12,009 nucleotides of DNA from Myxococcota bacterium (GTDB lineage Bacteria; Myxococcota; Polyangia; GCA-2747355; JAKLHH01), in NCBI GenBank assembly GCA_022710245.1, contig JAKLHH010000106.1, forward strand, positions 1 through 12,009, given 5' to 3'. The translations under genes were made by a program, and so were the position numbers. The notes under the pieces are model-generated. The model was given only the letters and a program-made list of their open reading frames with translations. It made no database searches and was not told where the DNA came from. Below, piece by piece: positions 1 through 8,060 of this stretch (positions are counted from its first letter, which is position 1; every line of letters begins with the position of its first letter).

Positions 1-379
1 GGTCGAGCTCCGCCTGGGTGATCGCGTCGGTGGCTCCGACGCTCGAGGGGTGGTCGGGGTTGCCCTCGATCTTGATCGGCCGCCCCATATAGCTCGTCAC
101 CAGCACGCCGAGGCCGCGGCCGCCTCGCGAGAGCGCGGTCGCGAAGCTGACCAGCTCGGCCGGGCCCTGGCCCAGCTCGTCGCGAGCGTGCGGCACGAGC
201 GGCTGGGCCTCCGGCGGAGCGCAGGCGAGGCCGGCGAGCGCCAGCGAGGCGGTCGCGCCGGCGAGGAACTCACGCCGGCCGAGGACGCGCGTGGGCTCGC
301 GGCGGCTCACCGCACCACCCGCGGCCTCGTCCAGCGTCCGCCAGAGGGGCCCCGGTCCTGCGTCGTCTCTGCCGCTCAT
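1..379 (-). CDS. actB: ActB, molybdopterin-oxidoreductase-like/Fe-S subunit of alternative complex III (N-terminal 126 residues, cut by window edge)
   Basis: Alternative complex III (ACIII) oxidises quinol and passes electrons through haems to oxidases or soluble cytochromes; ActB is its large periplasmic molybdopterin-oxidoreductase-like and iron-sulfur subunit. Only the N-terminus is visible. It opens with MSGRDDAGPGPLWRTLDE; the 'LWRTLDE' element resembles other ActB N-termini. A twin-arginine signal follows (GRREFL at residues 34-39, then a hydrophobic ALAGLAC stretch). The cysteine ending that stretch sits in an imperfect lipobox. After that comes the family-typical segment YMGRPIKIEGNPDHPSS, then GATDAITQAELD. 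The ATG at 379-377 lies 13 nt after the actA stop, with a purine-rich GGTGAGGA site overlapping the end of actA, so the two are probably cotranscribed. The remaining ACIII genes should lie beyond position 1. The family call is firm; the missing C-terminus prevents any check of Fe-S cluster ligands. Confidence 0.9.
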   Translation of the reverse strand, partial: MSGRDDAGPGPLWRTLDEAAGGAVSRREPTRVLGRREFLAGATASLALAGLACAPPEAQPLVPHARDELGQGPAELVSFATALSRGGRGLGVLVTSYMGRPIKIEGNPDHPSSVGATDAITQAELD

Positions 380-392
380 GCCGTCCTCACCC

Positions 393-1043
393 TCACCGAT
401 GACAGGTGGAGCAGCTGGTCAGGCTCTCCACCTGGTACCGATGCTGCAGCTCGCGGCCCGCCGCCTGCTGATCGGGCGGCGGCTGCCACTCCATGTTGAA
501 GATCTGCTCCACGGGCCGGAGGTTCTTCGCTGGCGCCTGGTGACAGTCGAGGCACCAGCGCATCTCCAGCGAGGCGACCCGGTAGACGAGCGCCATGCGA
601 TCGACGGGGCCGTGGCAGGTCGAGCACCCGAGGCCCTTGCTGACGTGGATCGAGTGATCGAAGTAGACATAGCCAGGGAGCACGTGCACCCGCTGCCAGC
701 GGATCGGCCGCGCCGTGCGCCAGCTCGCGCGGACCGGCGCGAGCACCGCCGCCTGGGTCCAGAGCTGCCAGTGACAGGTCATGCAGGTGTCGGTCGTCGG
801 GATCCCCGCGCTGCTCGAGCGGGTCACGGAGAAGTGGCAGTAGCGGCAGTCGAAGCCTTCGCCGCCGACGTGGTGCTGGTGGCTGAAGGGCACCGGCTGG
901 TGGAGCGCGTAGCCGATCCCCGTGTAGTACTCGGAGCGGTACCACTCGATGGCGACCCAGATGATCGCCACCACCGCCGCGAGCACCACGATGATCCCGG
1001 CCCGCAGGACCAGGTCGGCCCGCGGCGAGAAGACCCGCGCCAT
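393..1043 (-). CDS. actA: ActA, membrane-anchored pentahaem cytochrome c subunit of alternative complex III
   Basis: The protein is 216 residues. A single N-terminal transmembrane segment (about residues 11-32, LVLRAGIIVVLAAVVAIIWV) precedes a periplasmic domain. Five CXXCH haem-c motifs are present: C66-RYCH, C87-MTCH, C140-STCH, C164-LDCH and C211-STCH, the last ending one residue before the C-terminus. Five haems on a small membrane-anchored cytochrome, directly upstream of actB, is the known ActA arrangement. Extra histidines such as FSHQHH (53-58) and FDHSIH (128-133) are candidate distal haem ligands. Known role in the family: relaying electrons from the ActB side to the acceptor. The frame stays open upstream to 1295, but the ATG at 1043 is preferred. 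It has an AAGGTGG ribosome site just upstream and directly precedes the membrane anchor, and the upstream frame reads as low-complexity Arg/Ala. It is the first gene of its operon and is divergent from the ThDP-enzyme gene. Confidence 0.93.
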   Translation of the reverse strand: MARVFSPRADLVLRAGIIVVLAAVVAIIWVAIEWYRSEYYTGIGYALHQPVPFSHQHHVGGEGFDCRYCHFSVTRSSSAGIPTTDTCMTCHWQLWTQAAVLAPVRASWRTARPIRWQRVHVLPGYVYFDHSIHVSKGLGCSTCHGPVDRMALVYRVASLEMRWCLDCHQAPAKNLRPVEQIFNMEWQPPPDQQAAGRELQHRYQVESLTSCSTCHR

Positions 1044-1356
1044 GCACCACCTTCTGTTGGTCGCAGCAGCTGCGCACGACCGCCCCGCCTGTGCGGCGCC
1101 GCTCCCGCTTTCCGCTCGGCCGCCAAGCAAGGAGCGAGCCACGGTGCGGGCGCCGCGCAAGCGCGCGACACCCGCCGCACGACGAGCACGGCCGGCGCGC
1201 GGCGCTGGGTGAGCCGGCGCGGCGCTCGGGGAAGAATCCGCACCGCCAGACCGACGCGGCCGTGCTCCAGCCCGCCATGGCCTCTGGGGAGGCACGGGAG
1301 TTGCTGGATCTCCACGACTGGCGCGCCGGCGTCGGGCTCGAGCCAGGAGGTGGGTG
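1044..1356. other. Divergent intergenic region between actA and the ThDP enzyme
   Basis: This 313-bp stretch should hold the promoters for both divergent genes, but no convincing -35/-10 pair is visible on either strand; the region is almost uniformly GC. An imperfect direct repeat is present: GCCGGCGCGCGGCGCTGGG at 1191-1209 and GCCGGCGCGGCGCTCGGG at 1213-1230, with a 22-bp period. Short open frames cross the region but have no ribosome site or recognisable protein features. Confidence 0.5.
1345..1350 (+). promoter_or_regulatory. Ribosome binding site choosing the ThDP-enzyme start
   Basis: AGGAGG lies 6 nt before the ATG at 1357. Two other in-frame starts are close: a GTG at 1354 (3 nt away, too near) and an ATG at 1363 (12 nt away, too far). 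The spacing favours 1357. Confidence 0.75.
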
Positions 1357-3135
1357 ATGGCGATGACGGTGAGCGACTTCCTCTTGCAGCGGCTCCGCGA
1401 GTGGGGCGTGACGCGGATCTTTGGCTACCCCGGCGACGGCATCAACGGCATCCTCGGCGCGCTCAACCGCGCCGGCAACGAGCCCGAGTTGATCCAGGTG
1501 CGGCACGAGGAGATGGCGGCGTTCATGGCCTGCGCGCACGCCAAGTTCACCGGCGAGGTGGGCGTCTGCCTGGCGACCTCGGGCCCCGGCGCGATCCACC
1601 TGCTCAACGGCCTCTACGACGCCAAGCTCGATCACCAGCCGGTCCTCGCCATCGTCGGGCAGACGGCGCGCACCGCGCTCGGCGGGAGCCACCAGCAGGA
1701 GGTCGATCTCAACGTCCTCTTCAAGGACGTCGCGCAGGAGTACGTGCAGACGGTGGTGGTGCCGGAGCAGCTCCCGGCCGTGCTCGACCGCGCGCTGCGC
1801 ATCGCGGCCGCCGAGCGCAACGTGACCTGCCTGATCTTCCCGGCCGATCTGCAGGAGGAGAAGGCGGTCCCGGAGACGCCGCACAAGTTTCACTACGTGC
1901 CGGGCGAGGTGGGCTTCGCGCAGGTGCCGCTCTGCTCGTCACCGACGGAGCTCCAGCGCGCGGCGCGGGTGATCAACGAGGGCGAGCGGGTCGCGATGCT
2001 GGTCGGTCAGGGCGCGCGGGGCGCCGCCGAGGAGCTCCTCGCCGTCGCCGAGCTGACCGGCGCGGGGGTGGCCAAGGCGCTCCTTGGCAAGGACGTGCTC
2101 CCCGACGACCTGCCCTTCGTCACCGGCTCGATCGGGCTCCTCGGCACCAAGCCGAGCTACGAGCTGATGATGCACTGTGACACCCTGCTCATCGTCGGCT
2201 CGAGCATGCCCTACTACCAGTTCCTCCCCGAGCCCAGCAAGGCGCGCGGCGTGCAGATCGACCTCGACCCGCGCATGATCGGCATCCGCTTCCCGAACGA
2301 GGTGAACCTGGTCGGCGACGCGAAGACCACGCTGCGAGCGCTGATCCCGCTGCTCCAGCGCAAGGACGACCGCGGCTGGCGGCAGCGCATCGAGCGCGAG
2401 GTGGGCCGCTGGTGGGAGATCACCGAGGAGCGCGCGATGATGGACGGCAAGCCGATCAACCCGCAGCGCGTCTTCTGGGAGCTCTCCTCACGGCTCCCCG
2501 ACGGCTGCATCGTCACCTGCGACTCGGGCTCGGCGGCGAACTGGTACGCGCGCGACCTCAAGCTGCGCCCCGGCATGCGCGCCAGCCTCTCTGGCACGCT
2601 GGCCACCATGGGGCCGGCGGTGCCCTACGCGATCGCGGCCAAGCTCGCGTACCCGGAGCGCCCGGTGATCGCCTGCGTCGGCGACGGCGCGATGCAGATG
2701 AACGGGCTCGCCGAGCTGCTGACGGTGAAGAAGTACTACCAGCGCTGGCGTGACCCGCGGCTCGTCTTCCTCGTCCTCCACAACAACGACCTCAACCAGG
2801 TCACCTGGGAGATGCGGGCGATGGCCGGCGACACGCGCTTCGAGCCCTCGCAGGAGCTCCCCGACCTCGACTACGCTCGCTTCGCCCAGCTCGTGGACCT
2901 GGTCGGCATCCGCGTCGAGCGGCCGGAGGAGCTCGCCGAGGCGTGGGACACGGCCTGGACGCAGGACCGCCCCGTCGTGGTCGACGTGCTCACCGATCCC
3001 AACATCCCGCCGCTGCCGCCGCACGTCACCTGGGACCAGGCCAGGTCGATGCTCTCCTCGATCCTGAAGGGCGACCCGGCCGCCGGCGACATGATCCGCA
3101 ACGCGCTGCGGGGGAAGGCGAAGGAGTTCTTCTAG
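1357..3135 (+). CDS. Thiamine-diphosphate-dependent enzyme, pyruvate oxidase/dehydrogenase (quinone)-like
   Basis: This 592-residue protein has the three-domain layout of the pyruvate oxidase/acetolactate synthase superfamily. The N-terminal pyrimidine-binding domain contains IFGYPGDGINGILGAL (21-36) and RHEEMAAF, with the ThDP-activating glutamate at about E51, then CLATSGPGAIHLLNGLYDAK. The middle domain includes GSIGLLGTKPSYELM and DTLLIVGSSMPYYQFLP. The C-terminal pyrophosphate-binding domain has the GDG...NN cofactor motif (GDG at 442-444, NN at 476-477). It matches from memory the uncharacterised bacterial 'thiamine pyrophosphate-requiring protein' group nearest PoxB, in length and along the whole sequence. 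PoxB enzymes decarboxylate pyruvate to acetate and reduce quinone through FAD at the membrane. Whether this one uses pyruvate, FAD and quinone is not shown by the sequence; the divergent quinol oxidoreductase operon makes a quinone link attractive. The C-terminus (GDMIRNALRGKAKEFF) could form an amphipathic helix of the kind PoxB uses for membrane binding. Confidence 0.88.
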   Translation: MAMTVSDFLLQRLREWGVTRIFGYPGDGINGILGALNRAGNEPELIQVRHEEMAAFMACAHAKFTGEVGVCLATSGPGAIHLLNGLYDAKLDHQPVLAIVGQTARTALGGSHQQEVDLNVLFKDVAQEYVQTVVVPEQLPAVLDRALRIAAAERNVTCLIFPADLQEEKAVPETPHKFHYVPGEVGFAQVPLCSSPTELQRAARVINEGERVAMLVGQGARGAAEELLAVAELTGAGVAKALLGKDVLPDDLPFVTGSIGLLGTKPSYELMMHCDTLLIVGSSMPYYQFLPEPSKARGVQIDLDPRMIGIRFPNEVNLVGDAKTTLRALIPLLQRKDDRGWRQRIEREVGRWWEITEERAMMDGKPINPQRVFWELSSRLPDGCIVTCDSGSAANWYARDLKLRPGMRASLSGTLATMGPAVPYAIAAKLAYPERPVIACVGDGAMQMNGLAELLTVKKYYQRWRDPRLVFLVLHNNDLNQVTWEMRAMAGDTRFEPSQELPDLDYARFAQLVDLVGIRVERPEELAEAWDTAWTQDRPVVVDVLTDPNIPPLPPHVTWDQARSMLSSILKGDPAAGDMIRNALRGKAKEFF

Positions 3136-3160
3136 CGCACGCGACGCCGCGCGGCTAGAA
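3130..3160. terminator. Inverted repeat spanning both convergent stop codons; candidate bidirectional terminator
   Basis: TTCTAGC (3130-3136) and GCTAGAA (3154-3160) are perfect complements separated by 17 nt. The TAG of the plus-strand ThDP gene (3133-3135) and the TAG of the minus-strand lipoprotein gene (3157-3155) each lie in one arm. An inner CGCG/CGCG pairing (3140-3143, 3150-3153) could extend the fold. There is no T-tract, so termination is a possibility, not a demonstration. Confidence 0.4.
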
Positions 3161-4375
3161 CGGCGCCCGCCGCAGCACGGCGCCGCTCTCGCCGACGGCG
3201 ATGACGTAGGTCTTGCCGTTCCAGCTCGCGCCGGTCACTGTGCAGAGCGCGCTCGTCGCCGGCTGCGTGTCGTTCACCGTCGGCGGGGTCGCCGTGAGGT
3301 CGAGCTCGAGGAGCCAGCCCTTCGCGTCGCTGCTCAGCTCGTCACAGGGCTGCTTGCTGCTCGAGGCGCCCGAGCCCACCACGAAGACCCGCGACGGGCT
3401 CGCGGCCCAGACGCCGTGCAGCCGCAGGAGCCCGGCCGGCAGCGAGGCGAGGGTCCGTGGCGTCCAGGTCCCGAGGGCGCTGTTGTGCTGGAGCAGCGTC
3501 GGCCCCTCGCCCACAGCCACGGCCCAGCTCCCATCGGCGGCGCTCCAGACGTGGCGCAGGTCGTTCGTCGTCCCGGAGCTCTCCGACAAGGGCTGGCCAG
3601 CGCCGGTCGCGGGGAGCCGCAGGATGGTCCCGTTGATCCCGACCATCAGCACCGTCGAGCCCGACGAGGCCACGCCGAGGAGGTCCGCGACGTAGGCCAG
3701 CTTGTCCCACGGGTGCCACTTGTCGTCGTCCCCCCGCTGCGCGGCCCAGCCGGTCGGCGTGGAGCCGTCGTGGCCGACGGCGATCAGCGCCCCGCTCCAG
3801 GAGCGCACCAGCCCGCGGGAGTAGTCGGGCGTGGTCCACTCGTCCGGCTGCAGGCTCCCGGCGGTCACGCGAAGGACCTTCCCGTTGTTGTGCCCGACGA
3901 CGAAGTAGTCGCTCGCGCTCGCGCCGGCGGCGGCGTAGAGCGAGTAGGCCGCGGTGCAACCAGCGCCGAGAGAGACCGAGGTGCTCACGCCGGTCAGCGG
4001 GTCGAGCCAGAAGGCCTTGCACGCATCGCCGAGGACGAGCACCTGGCCGTGCCCCGGCGGCTGCCAGAGCCCGAGGAGGGCGTCGGTGCCCACCTGCTTC
4101 GACACCCAGACGGGTGCCGTCGCGTCGCTGCCGGCCTCCGCCCGCGCTGCGTCGGGCGAGCGCGCCTCGAGCCGCGCGTCGACGGCGCCCCCCTCCCCCT
4201 GGGTCAGGAGGTGGTCGCCGGAGAGGAGCTCGGGGAGCGGGCCGCTGCCGTCTCGTGCGCCATCAGCGCGCCAGGCCGCATCCCCGGACGCGAAGGGCAG
4301 CAGCGTGTGGCAGCCAGGAGCGGCGAGCAGCAGGAGGAGGGCCAGGGGCAGGCGAAGCGATCCGCGTGGGCTCAC
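3155..4375 (-). CDS. Secreted lipoprotein with propeller-like 'VVG..G' repeats, function unknown
   Basis: This 406-residue protein begins with a lipoprotein-type signal: basic n-region, LPLALLLLLAAPG, then Cys at about residue 22. The -3/-2 residues (A, P) make an atypical lipobox. After a low-complexity spacer (about 30-90), the body shows recurring strand-turn elements: FVVGHNNGKVLRV, IAVGHDGSTPTGW, LMVGINGTILRL, WAVAVGEGPTLLQH, VFVVGSGASS and VIAVGESGAVLRR. These resemble blades of BNR/YCF48-type beta-propellers. A few cysteines could form disulfides, consistent with export. The start is GTG at 4375 with no clear ribosome site, so a slightly different start is possible. It lies 84 bp downstream of ino1 on the same strand, but a strong hairpin separates them, so it probably has its own transcript. 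I do not recognise an orthologue; a ligand-binding or structural surface role is only inference. Confidence 0.75.
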   Translation of the reverse strand: MSPRGSLRLPLALLLLLAAPGCHTLLPFASGDAAWRADGARDGSGPLPELLSGDHLLTQGEGGAVDARLEARSPDAARAEAGSDATAPVWVSKQVGTDALLGLWQPPGHGQVLVLGDACKAFWLDPLTGVSTSVSLGAGCTAAYSLYAAAGASASDYFVVGHNNGKVLRVTAGSLQPDEWTTPDYSRGLVRSWSGALIAVGHDGSTPTGWAAQRGDDDKWHPWDKLAYVADLLGVASSGSTVLMVGINGTILRLPATGAGQPLSESSGTTNDLRHVWSAADGSWAVAVGEGPTLLQHNSALGTWTPRTLASLPAGLLRLHGVWAASPSRVFVVGSGASSSKQPCDELSSDAKGWLLELDLTATPPTVNDTQPATSALCTVTGASWNGKTYVIAVGESGAVLRRAPF

Positions 4376-4427
4376 GGCGGCGATGCTATCACGCCTCGCC
4401 GAGCGAGCGCCCCCCTCGTGTTCGCGG

Positions 4428-4451
4428 CACTCGAGCGCCGGCGTTCGAGTG
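4428..4451 (-). terminator. Strong hairpin downstream of ino1
   Basis: CACTCGA (4428-4434) and TCGAGTG (4445-4451) are perfect complements. The inner CG/CG pairing around CCGG brings the stem close to 10 bp with one imperfect pair. It begins 8 nt after the ino1 stop on the minus strand. There is no T-run, which is common in GC-rich genomes. It could terminate ino1 transcription or stabilise its 3' end. Confidence 0.5.
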
Positions 4452-4459
4452 TGCGCGGC

Positions 4460-5776
<1,317 letters not shown>

Positions 5777-5829
5777 GGCTGCTTCCTTTCTGAGTGTCGC
5801 TACCGGTGTCCGCCTCGCGGACCTGCGCG

Positions 5830-5859
5830 ATATTTCCCCCCCTGGATCCAAAATGGCAA
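5830..5859 (-). promoter_or_regulatory. Predicted sigma70-type promoter of ino1
   Basis: Reading the minus strand, TTGCCA (5859-5854, 5 of 6 matches to TTGACA) is followed after 18 nt by AAATAT (5835-5830, 3 of 6 matches to TATAAT). It sits in the only AT-richer pocket of the intergenic region and would give a leader of roughly 45-50 nt. The -10 match is weak. Confidence 0.4.
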
Positions 5860-5896
5860 GCCCAAAACATGCCCTTTCGCTTGCCGTGACGCAAGC
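5855..5896. promoter_or_regulatory. GCAAGC half-site array, candidate operator of ino1
   Basis: GGCAAGC (5855-5861) and GCTTGCC (5879-5885) form a perfect 7-bp inverted repeat with a 17-nt spacer. A third GCAAGC at 5891-5896 forms a second inverted pair with GCTTGC across 6 nt. The first half-site overlaps the predicted -35 box, where a repressor would act. The regulator is unknown and is not obvious in this window. Confidence 0.4.
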
Positions 5897-5903
5897 CTGC
5901 GTC
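5888..5903 (-). terminator. Short hairpin between the sigma-factor unit and ino1
   Basis: GACGCA-AGCC-TGCGTC is a perfect 6-bp stem with a 4-nt loop, 55 nt downstream of the WD40-lipoprotein stop on the minus strand. It lacks a T-tract and overlaps the third GCAAGC half-site, so it may be an operator element and not a terminator. Confidence 0.25.
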
Positions 5904-5958
5904 CGTCAGCAGCACGATCGGTGATCGGCGTCACGTCGCGGTAGCGTCGAGCGAGCAC

Positions 5959-7020
5959 TCAGCGGGGCGGCGCCGCGTGCGAGAGCGTGAGGGAGTAGGC
6001 GGAGAGGCGGCCACGCCCGTCGAGGACGCGCAGCAGCGGCGGGGCGCCCTGGAGCTGCAGCCAGACCACGCGGCCGCTCACCTCGACGCTCGCCGCTGGC
6101 TCCCTCGCCGGCCCGCTCGTCTGCCAGAGCCGCACGACGCCGCCGTGCGCCGCGGCGAGCAGCTCGCCGCTCGCGGCGGCCGCGTCGGGGGTCCCCGAGG
6201 GGCGCAGCTCCTTGACGACCGCGCGGCTGCCCGCGTCGAAGACGCGCAGCTCGCCCTCGTCGCGCCCGAGGAGCCAGCGGCCTCCTTGGAGCGGCGTCAG
6301 GGTGCGCAGGAACCCGGCGGTCGCGCCGTTGCCCTTGCCGCTCGCCAGGTCGCGCAGGTGCAGCGACCCCTCGCGGCAGGCGCGCGCCAGCTCGACGCCC
6401 GCGACACCGATCGCGGTCACCGCGTAGACGCAGGCGGCGCCGCTGCCGTCCTCGGCCTCGACGTAGGTCCCGTAGGGGCAGCGCTCGGCCTCGGGCGCAG
6501 TGCGCTTCTCGGCGTTGACCGGCCAGGCCGGACAGGCGAGATCGCGGAGCGGGGTCGCCCGCGTCGTCGACGGATCCCACCGCAGCATGGACCCCTGCGC
6601 GGTGCCGAAGTAGACCTCGAGGCCGCCTGGCCGCTCCCGCAGCGCAGCCGCGGTGAGCTGCTGCGGCCCCTGCACCTTGTGCGCGAGCTTGCCTGCCGGT
6701 AGGTCCCACCAGGCGGCCACGCGTCCGCCGGCGCTGAGCAGGCCGGAGCCGTCGGCGGCGAAGGCGAGCGCGACGACGGGCCCGTCGTGCACCGCCTCGA
6801 GCCGGCGCGGCGCGGCGCCCTTCGCGTGGAGCACGACCTCGCCCTTCGCGGTGCCCGCGGCGAAGAGCTCGCCGGGGCCGGCCGCGAAGGCGACGACGGG
6901 CTCGCGGAGCTCGAGCTGCGTGCGCGCGGCGCCGACCTGCACCCTCAGCGTCGGCGCGGCGGGCGCCTGCTTGCAGCCGCCGGGGAGCGCGGCGAGGGCG
7001 ATCGCGAGGAGCAGCCTCAC
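5959..7020 (-). CDS. WD40-like beta-propeller lipoprotein, third gene of the sigma-factor unit
   Basis: With the GTG at 7020 as start, the protein has 353 residues. A short signal (VRLLLAIALAALPGGC) ends at Cys16; PGG before the Cys is an atypical lipobox. The rest shows WD40-type blades: FAAGTAKGEVVLHA, GPVVALAFAADGSGLLSAGG ending in WWDLPAGK, VYFGTAQGSMLRWD, GSLHLRDLASGKG, WLLGRDEGELRVFD and LLAAAHGGVVRLWQ. Four cysteines in the middle could pair in the periplasm. The start overlaps the anti-sigma stop by 4 nt (GTGA), so translation is probably coupled; an adjacent in-frame GTG at 7023 is the alternative. Its position after sigma and anti-sigma genes suggests an envelope sensor or a product of the same stress response, which is inference. 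The frame open to 7341 is rejected because it runs antiparallel in codon character to the real anti-sigma gene. Confidence 0.8.
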   Translation of the reverse strand: MRLLLAIALAALPGGCKQAPAAPTLRVQVGAARTQLELREPVVAFAAGPGELFAAGTAKGEVVLHAKGAAPRRLEAVHDGPVVALAFAADGSGLLSAGGRVAAWWDLPAGKLAHKVQGPQQLTAAALRERPGGLEVYFGTAQGSMLRWDPSTTRATPLRDLACPAWPVNAEKRTAPEAERCPYGTYVEAEDGSGAACVYAVTAIGVAGVELARACREGSLHLRDLASGKGNGATAGFLRTLTPLQGGRWLLGRDEGELRVFDAGSRAVVKELRPSGTPDAAAASGELLAAAHGGVVRLWQTSGPAREPAASVEVSGRVVWLQLQGAPPLLRVLDGRGRLSAYSLTLSHAAPPR

Positions 7021-7421
7021 CACAGGAGCACCACGATGAGGGCCGCGACGCACGCGATGAGGACGATCACCTCGAAGAGCCGCGTCTGATACCAGCGCGG
7101 GCGGTACCGCGCGAGCTTGGCGGTGATCCCGGCCGCGCGCCGCCGCGCCACCAGCGCGCGCAGCGCCGCCTGCCGGACGAGCAGCTTCAGCTCGGGCGGC
7201 AAGTGCAGGCGCGGGCGAGCCTGACGGAAGCGGTCGACGGCCCGCGCCAGCGCGGCCTGCTGCTGGGCGCAGAGGCTGCACGTCCTCGTGTGGCGCTCCA
7301 CCGCGGCGCGCTGCTCGGGCGTGAGCTGTTCCGCGTAGCACATGACCTCCAGGGTGACGCAGCCCTTCCCGTCGAGGACGCGGAAGCCGTCGCTGGGTCT
7401 CGTCTCGCGCGCGAGCGTCAT
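7017..7421 (-). CDS. Zinc-finger (ZAS-type) membrane anti-sigma factor
   Basis: This 134-residue protein has an N-terminal cytoplasmic domain with the anti-sigma zinc signature H44-TRT-C48-SL-C51. The helix before it (LTPEQRAAVERH) matches the usual zf-HC2 pattern; C21 or C28 could be the fourth ligand. A basic middle region (ALRALVARRRAAG) leads to one C-terminal transmembrane helix (LFEVIVLIACVAALIVVLLW) ending at the last residue, so almost nothing reaches the periplasm. Known role: such proteins hold a cognate ECF sigma factor inactive at the membrane. The ATG at 7421 overlaps the sigma stop by 4 nt (ATGA), the standard coupled arrangement for these pairs. With no periplasmic sensor domain, the lipoprotein encoded next could supply sensing; that is speculation. 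Confidence 0.88.
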   Translation of the reverse strand: MTLARETRPSDGFRVLDGKGCVTLEVMCYAEQLTPEQRAAVERHTRTCSLCAQQQAALARAVDRFRQARPRLHLPPELKLLVRQAALRALVARRRAAGITAKLARYRPRWYQTRLFEVIVLIACVAALIVVLLW

Positions 7422-7960
7422 GAGGGCGCCGCCGAGGGATCGGGGACCTCCATCGCCAGCGCCCCGAGCCCGTGGCTCGCCAACCGCCGCACCTCCGCCA
7501 CCGCCCGATCGAGCACGTGGCTCACCTCGGTCAGCTGCAGCCCGTGCCAGAGCGACAGCTGCAGCACCTCGAGCACCTGCGGGTCGAGCCTCGCGAGCGC
7601 CGCCGCGCCGCCCTCGCCGAGACGCGGGGCCGGGGCGTCGGCGGGCCCGGCGACCGGCACGTAGGTCGCCTCGCGCGCCGCCGGGAACTCGTGCAGGTCG
7701 CGGCGCTGGTGCTGGAGGATCAGCCCCCGCGCGATGCGAAACAGCCAGGCCCGCGCCGAGGGCGCGTCCTCCAGCGCCTGCACGTTGTCGAAGGCGGTCA
7801 CCAGCGTGTGCTGGTGGAGCAGCGCCGCCTGCTCGAGGCCGACCAGCCGCGCGCAGTAGTTGAAGAGCTCCTCCTGATAGCTGTCGAGGAGGAGCTCGAC
7901 TGCGCGACGCAGGTTGCCGCTCTTCACGGCCGCAGCGATCCCCGTCTCGGCGGTCGGCAT
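7418..7960 (-). CDS. Divergent ECF (group 4) RNA polymerase sigma factor
   Basis: This 180-residue protein has the two sigma domains of an ECF factor. Region 2 covers about residues 18-90 and includes YQEELFNYCARLVG, HQHTLVTAF and SARAWLFRIARGLILQHQRR. Region 4 covers about 124-168, with LDPQVLEVLQLSLWHGLQLTEV aligning to the usual 'LPxxxREVLxLRxxxGLSYxEIA' helix-turn-helix. A linker of about 30 residues rich in Ala/Pro separates them. The usual acidic 'AEDLVQE' core-binding element reads AALLHQH here, so conserved Glu/Asp residues are missing; this may be a specialised or weak sigma. The ATG at 7960 has GGGGA just upstream. The pairing with a zinc-finger anti-sigma gene by a 4-nt overlap strongly supports the assignment. 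It is divergent from the outer-membrane protein gene at 8101. Confidence 0.85.
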   Translation of the reverse strand: MPTAETGIAAAVKSGNLRRAVELLLDSYQEELFNYCARLVGLEQAALLHQHTLVTAFDNVQALEDAPSARAWLFRIARGLILQHQRRDLHEFPAAREATYVPVAGPADAPAPRLGEGGAAALARLDPQVLEVLQLSLWHGLQLTEVSHVLDRAVAEVRRLASHGLGALAMEVPDPSAAPS

Positions 7961-7971
7961 GGTGTCCCCAT

Positions 7972-8000
7972 AATCTACAGTCCAGGCTCGCTCCTGACCA
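7972..8000 (-). promoter_or_regulatory. Weak promoter-like pair before the sigma gene
   Basis: On the minus strand TGGTCA (8000-7995, 4 of 6 matches to TTGACA), a 17-nt gap and TAGATT (7977-7972, 4 of 6 matches to TATAAT) precede the sigma start. The implied transcript would have a leader of only a few nucleotides and lose the ribosome site, which lowers confidence. Confidence 0.25.
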
Positions 8001-8030
8001 GACCCGGGGGCGCGCGGGGCGGAGGAAGTA

Positions 8031-8060
8031 TTGAGACCGGCGTACCATGTGAGGTAGGGT
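8031..8060 (+). promoter_or_regulatory. Predicted promoter of the outer-membrane protein gene
   Basis: TTGAGA (8031-8036, 5 of 6 matches) and TAGGGT (8055-8060, 3 of 6) are separated by 18 nt and lie about 40 nt before the start codon. This is the clearest candidate in the 140-bp divergent region. Control by the neighbouring sigma factor is possible but not shown. Confidence 0.35.

Noticed and set aside
1277..1357. A 26-codon frame ending in a TGATG overlap with the ThDP-enzyme start.
   Set aside because: No ribosome site precedes its ATG, and the AGGAGG inside it already serves the downstream gene; the overlap is probably chance.
376..1893. A 505-codon minus-strand frame overlapping actA and the ThDP gene.
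   Set aside because: It conflicts with two certain genes and has no family features.
291..2180. A 629-codon plus-strand frame crossing actA and into the ThDP gene.
   Set aside because: It runs antisense to five CXXCH motifs of actA and out of frame in the ThDP enzyme; translation is Arg-rich without structure.
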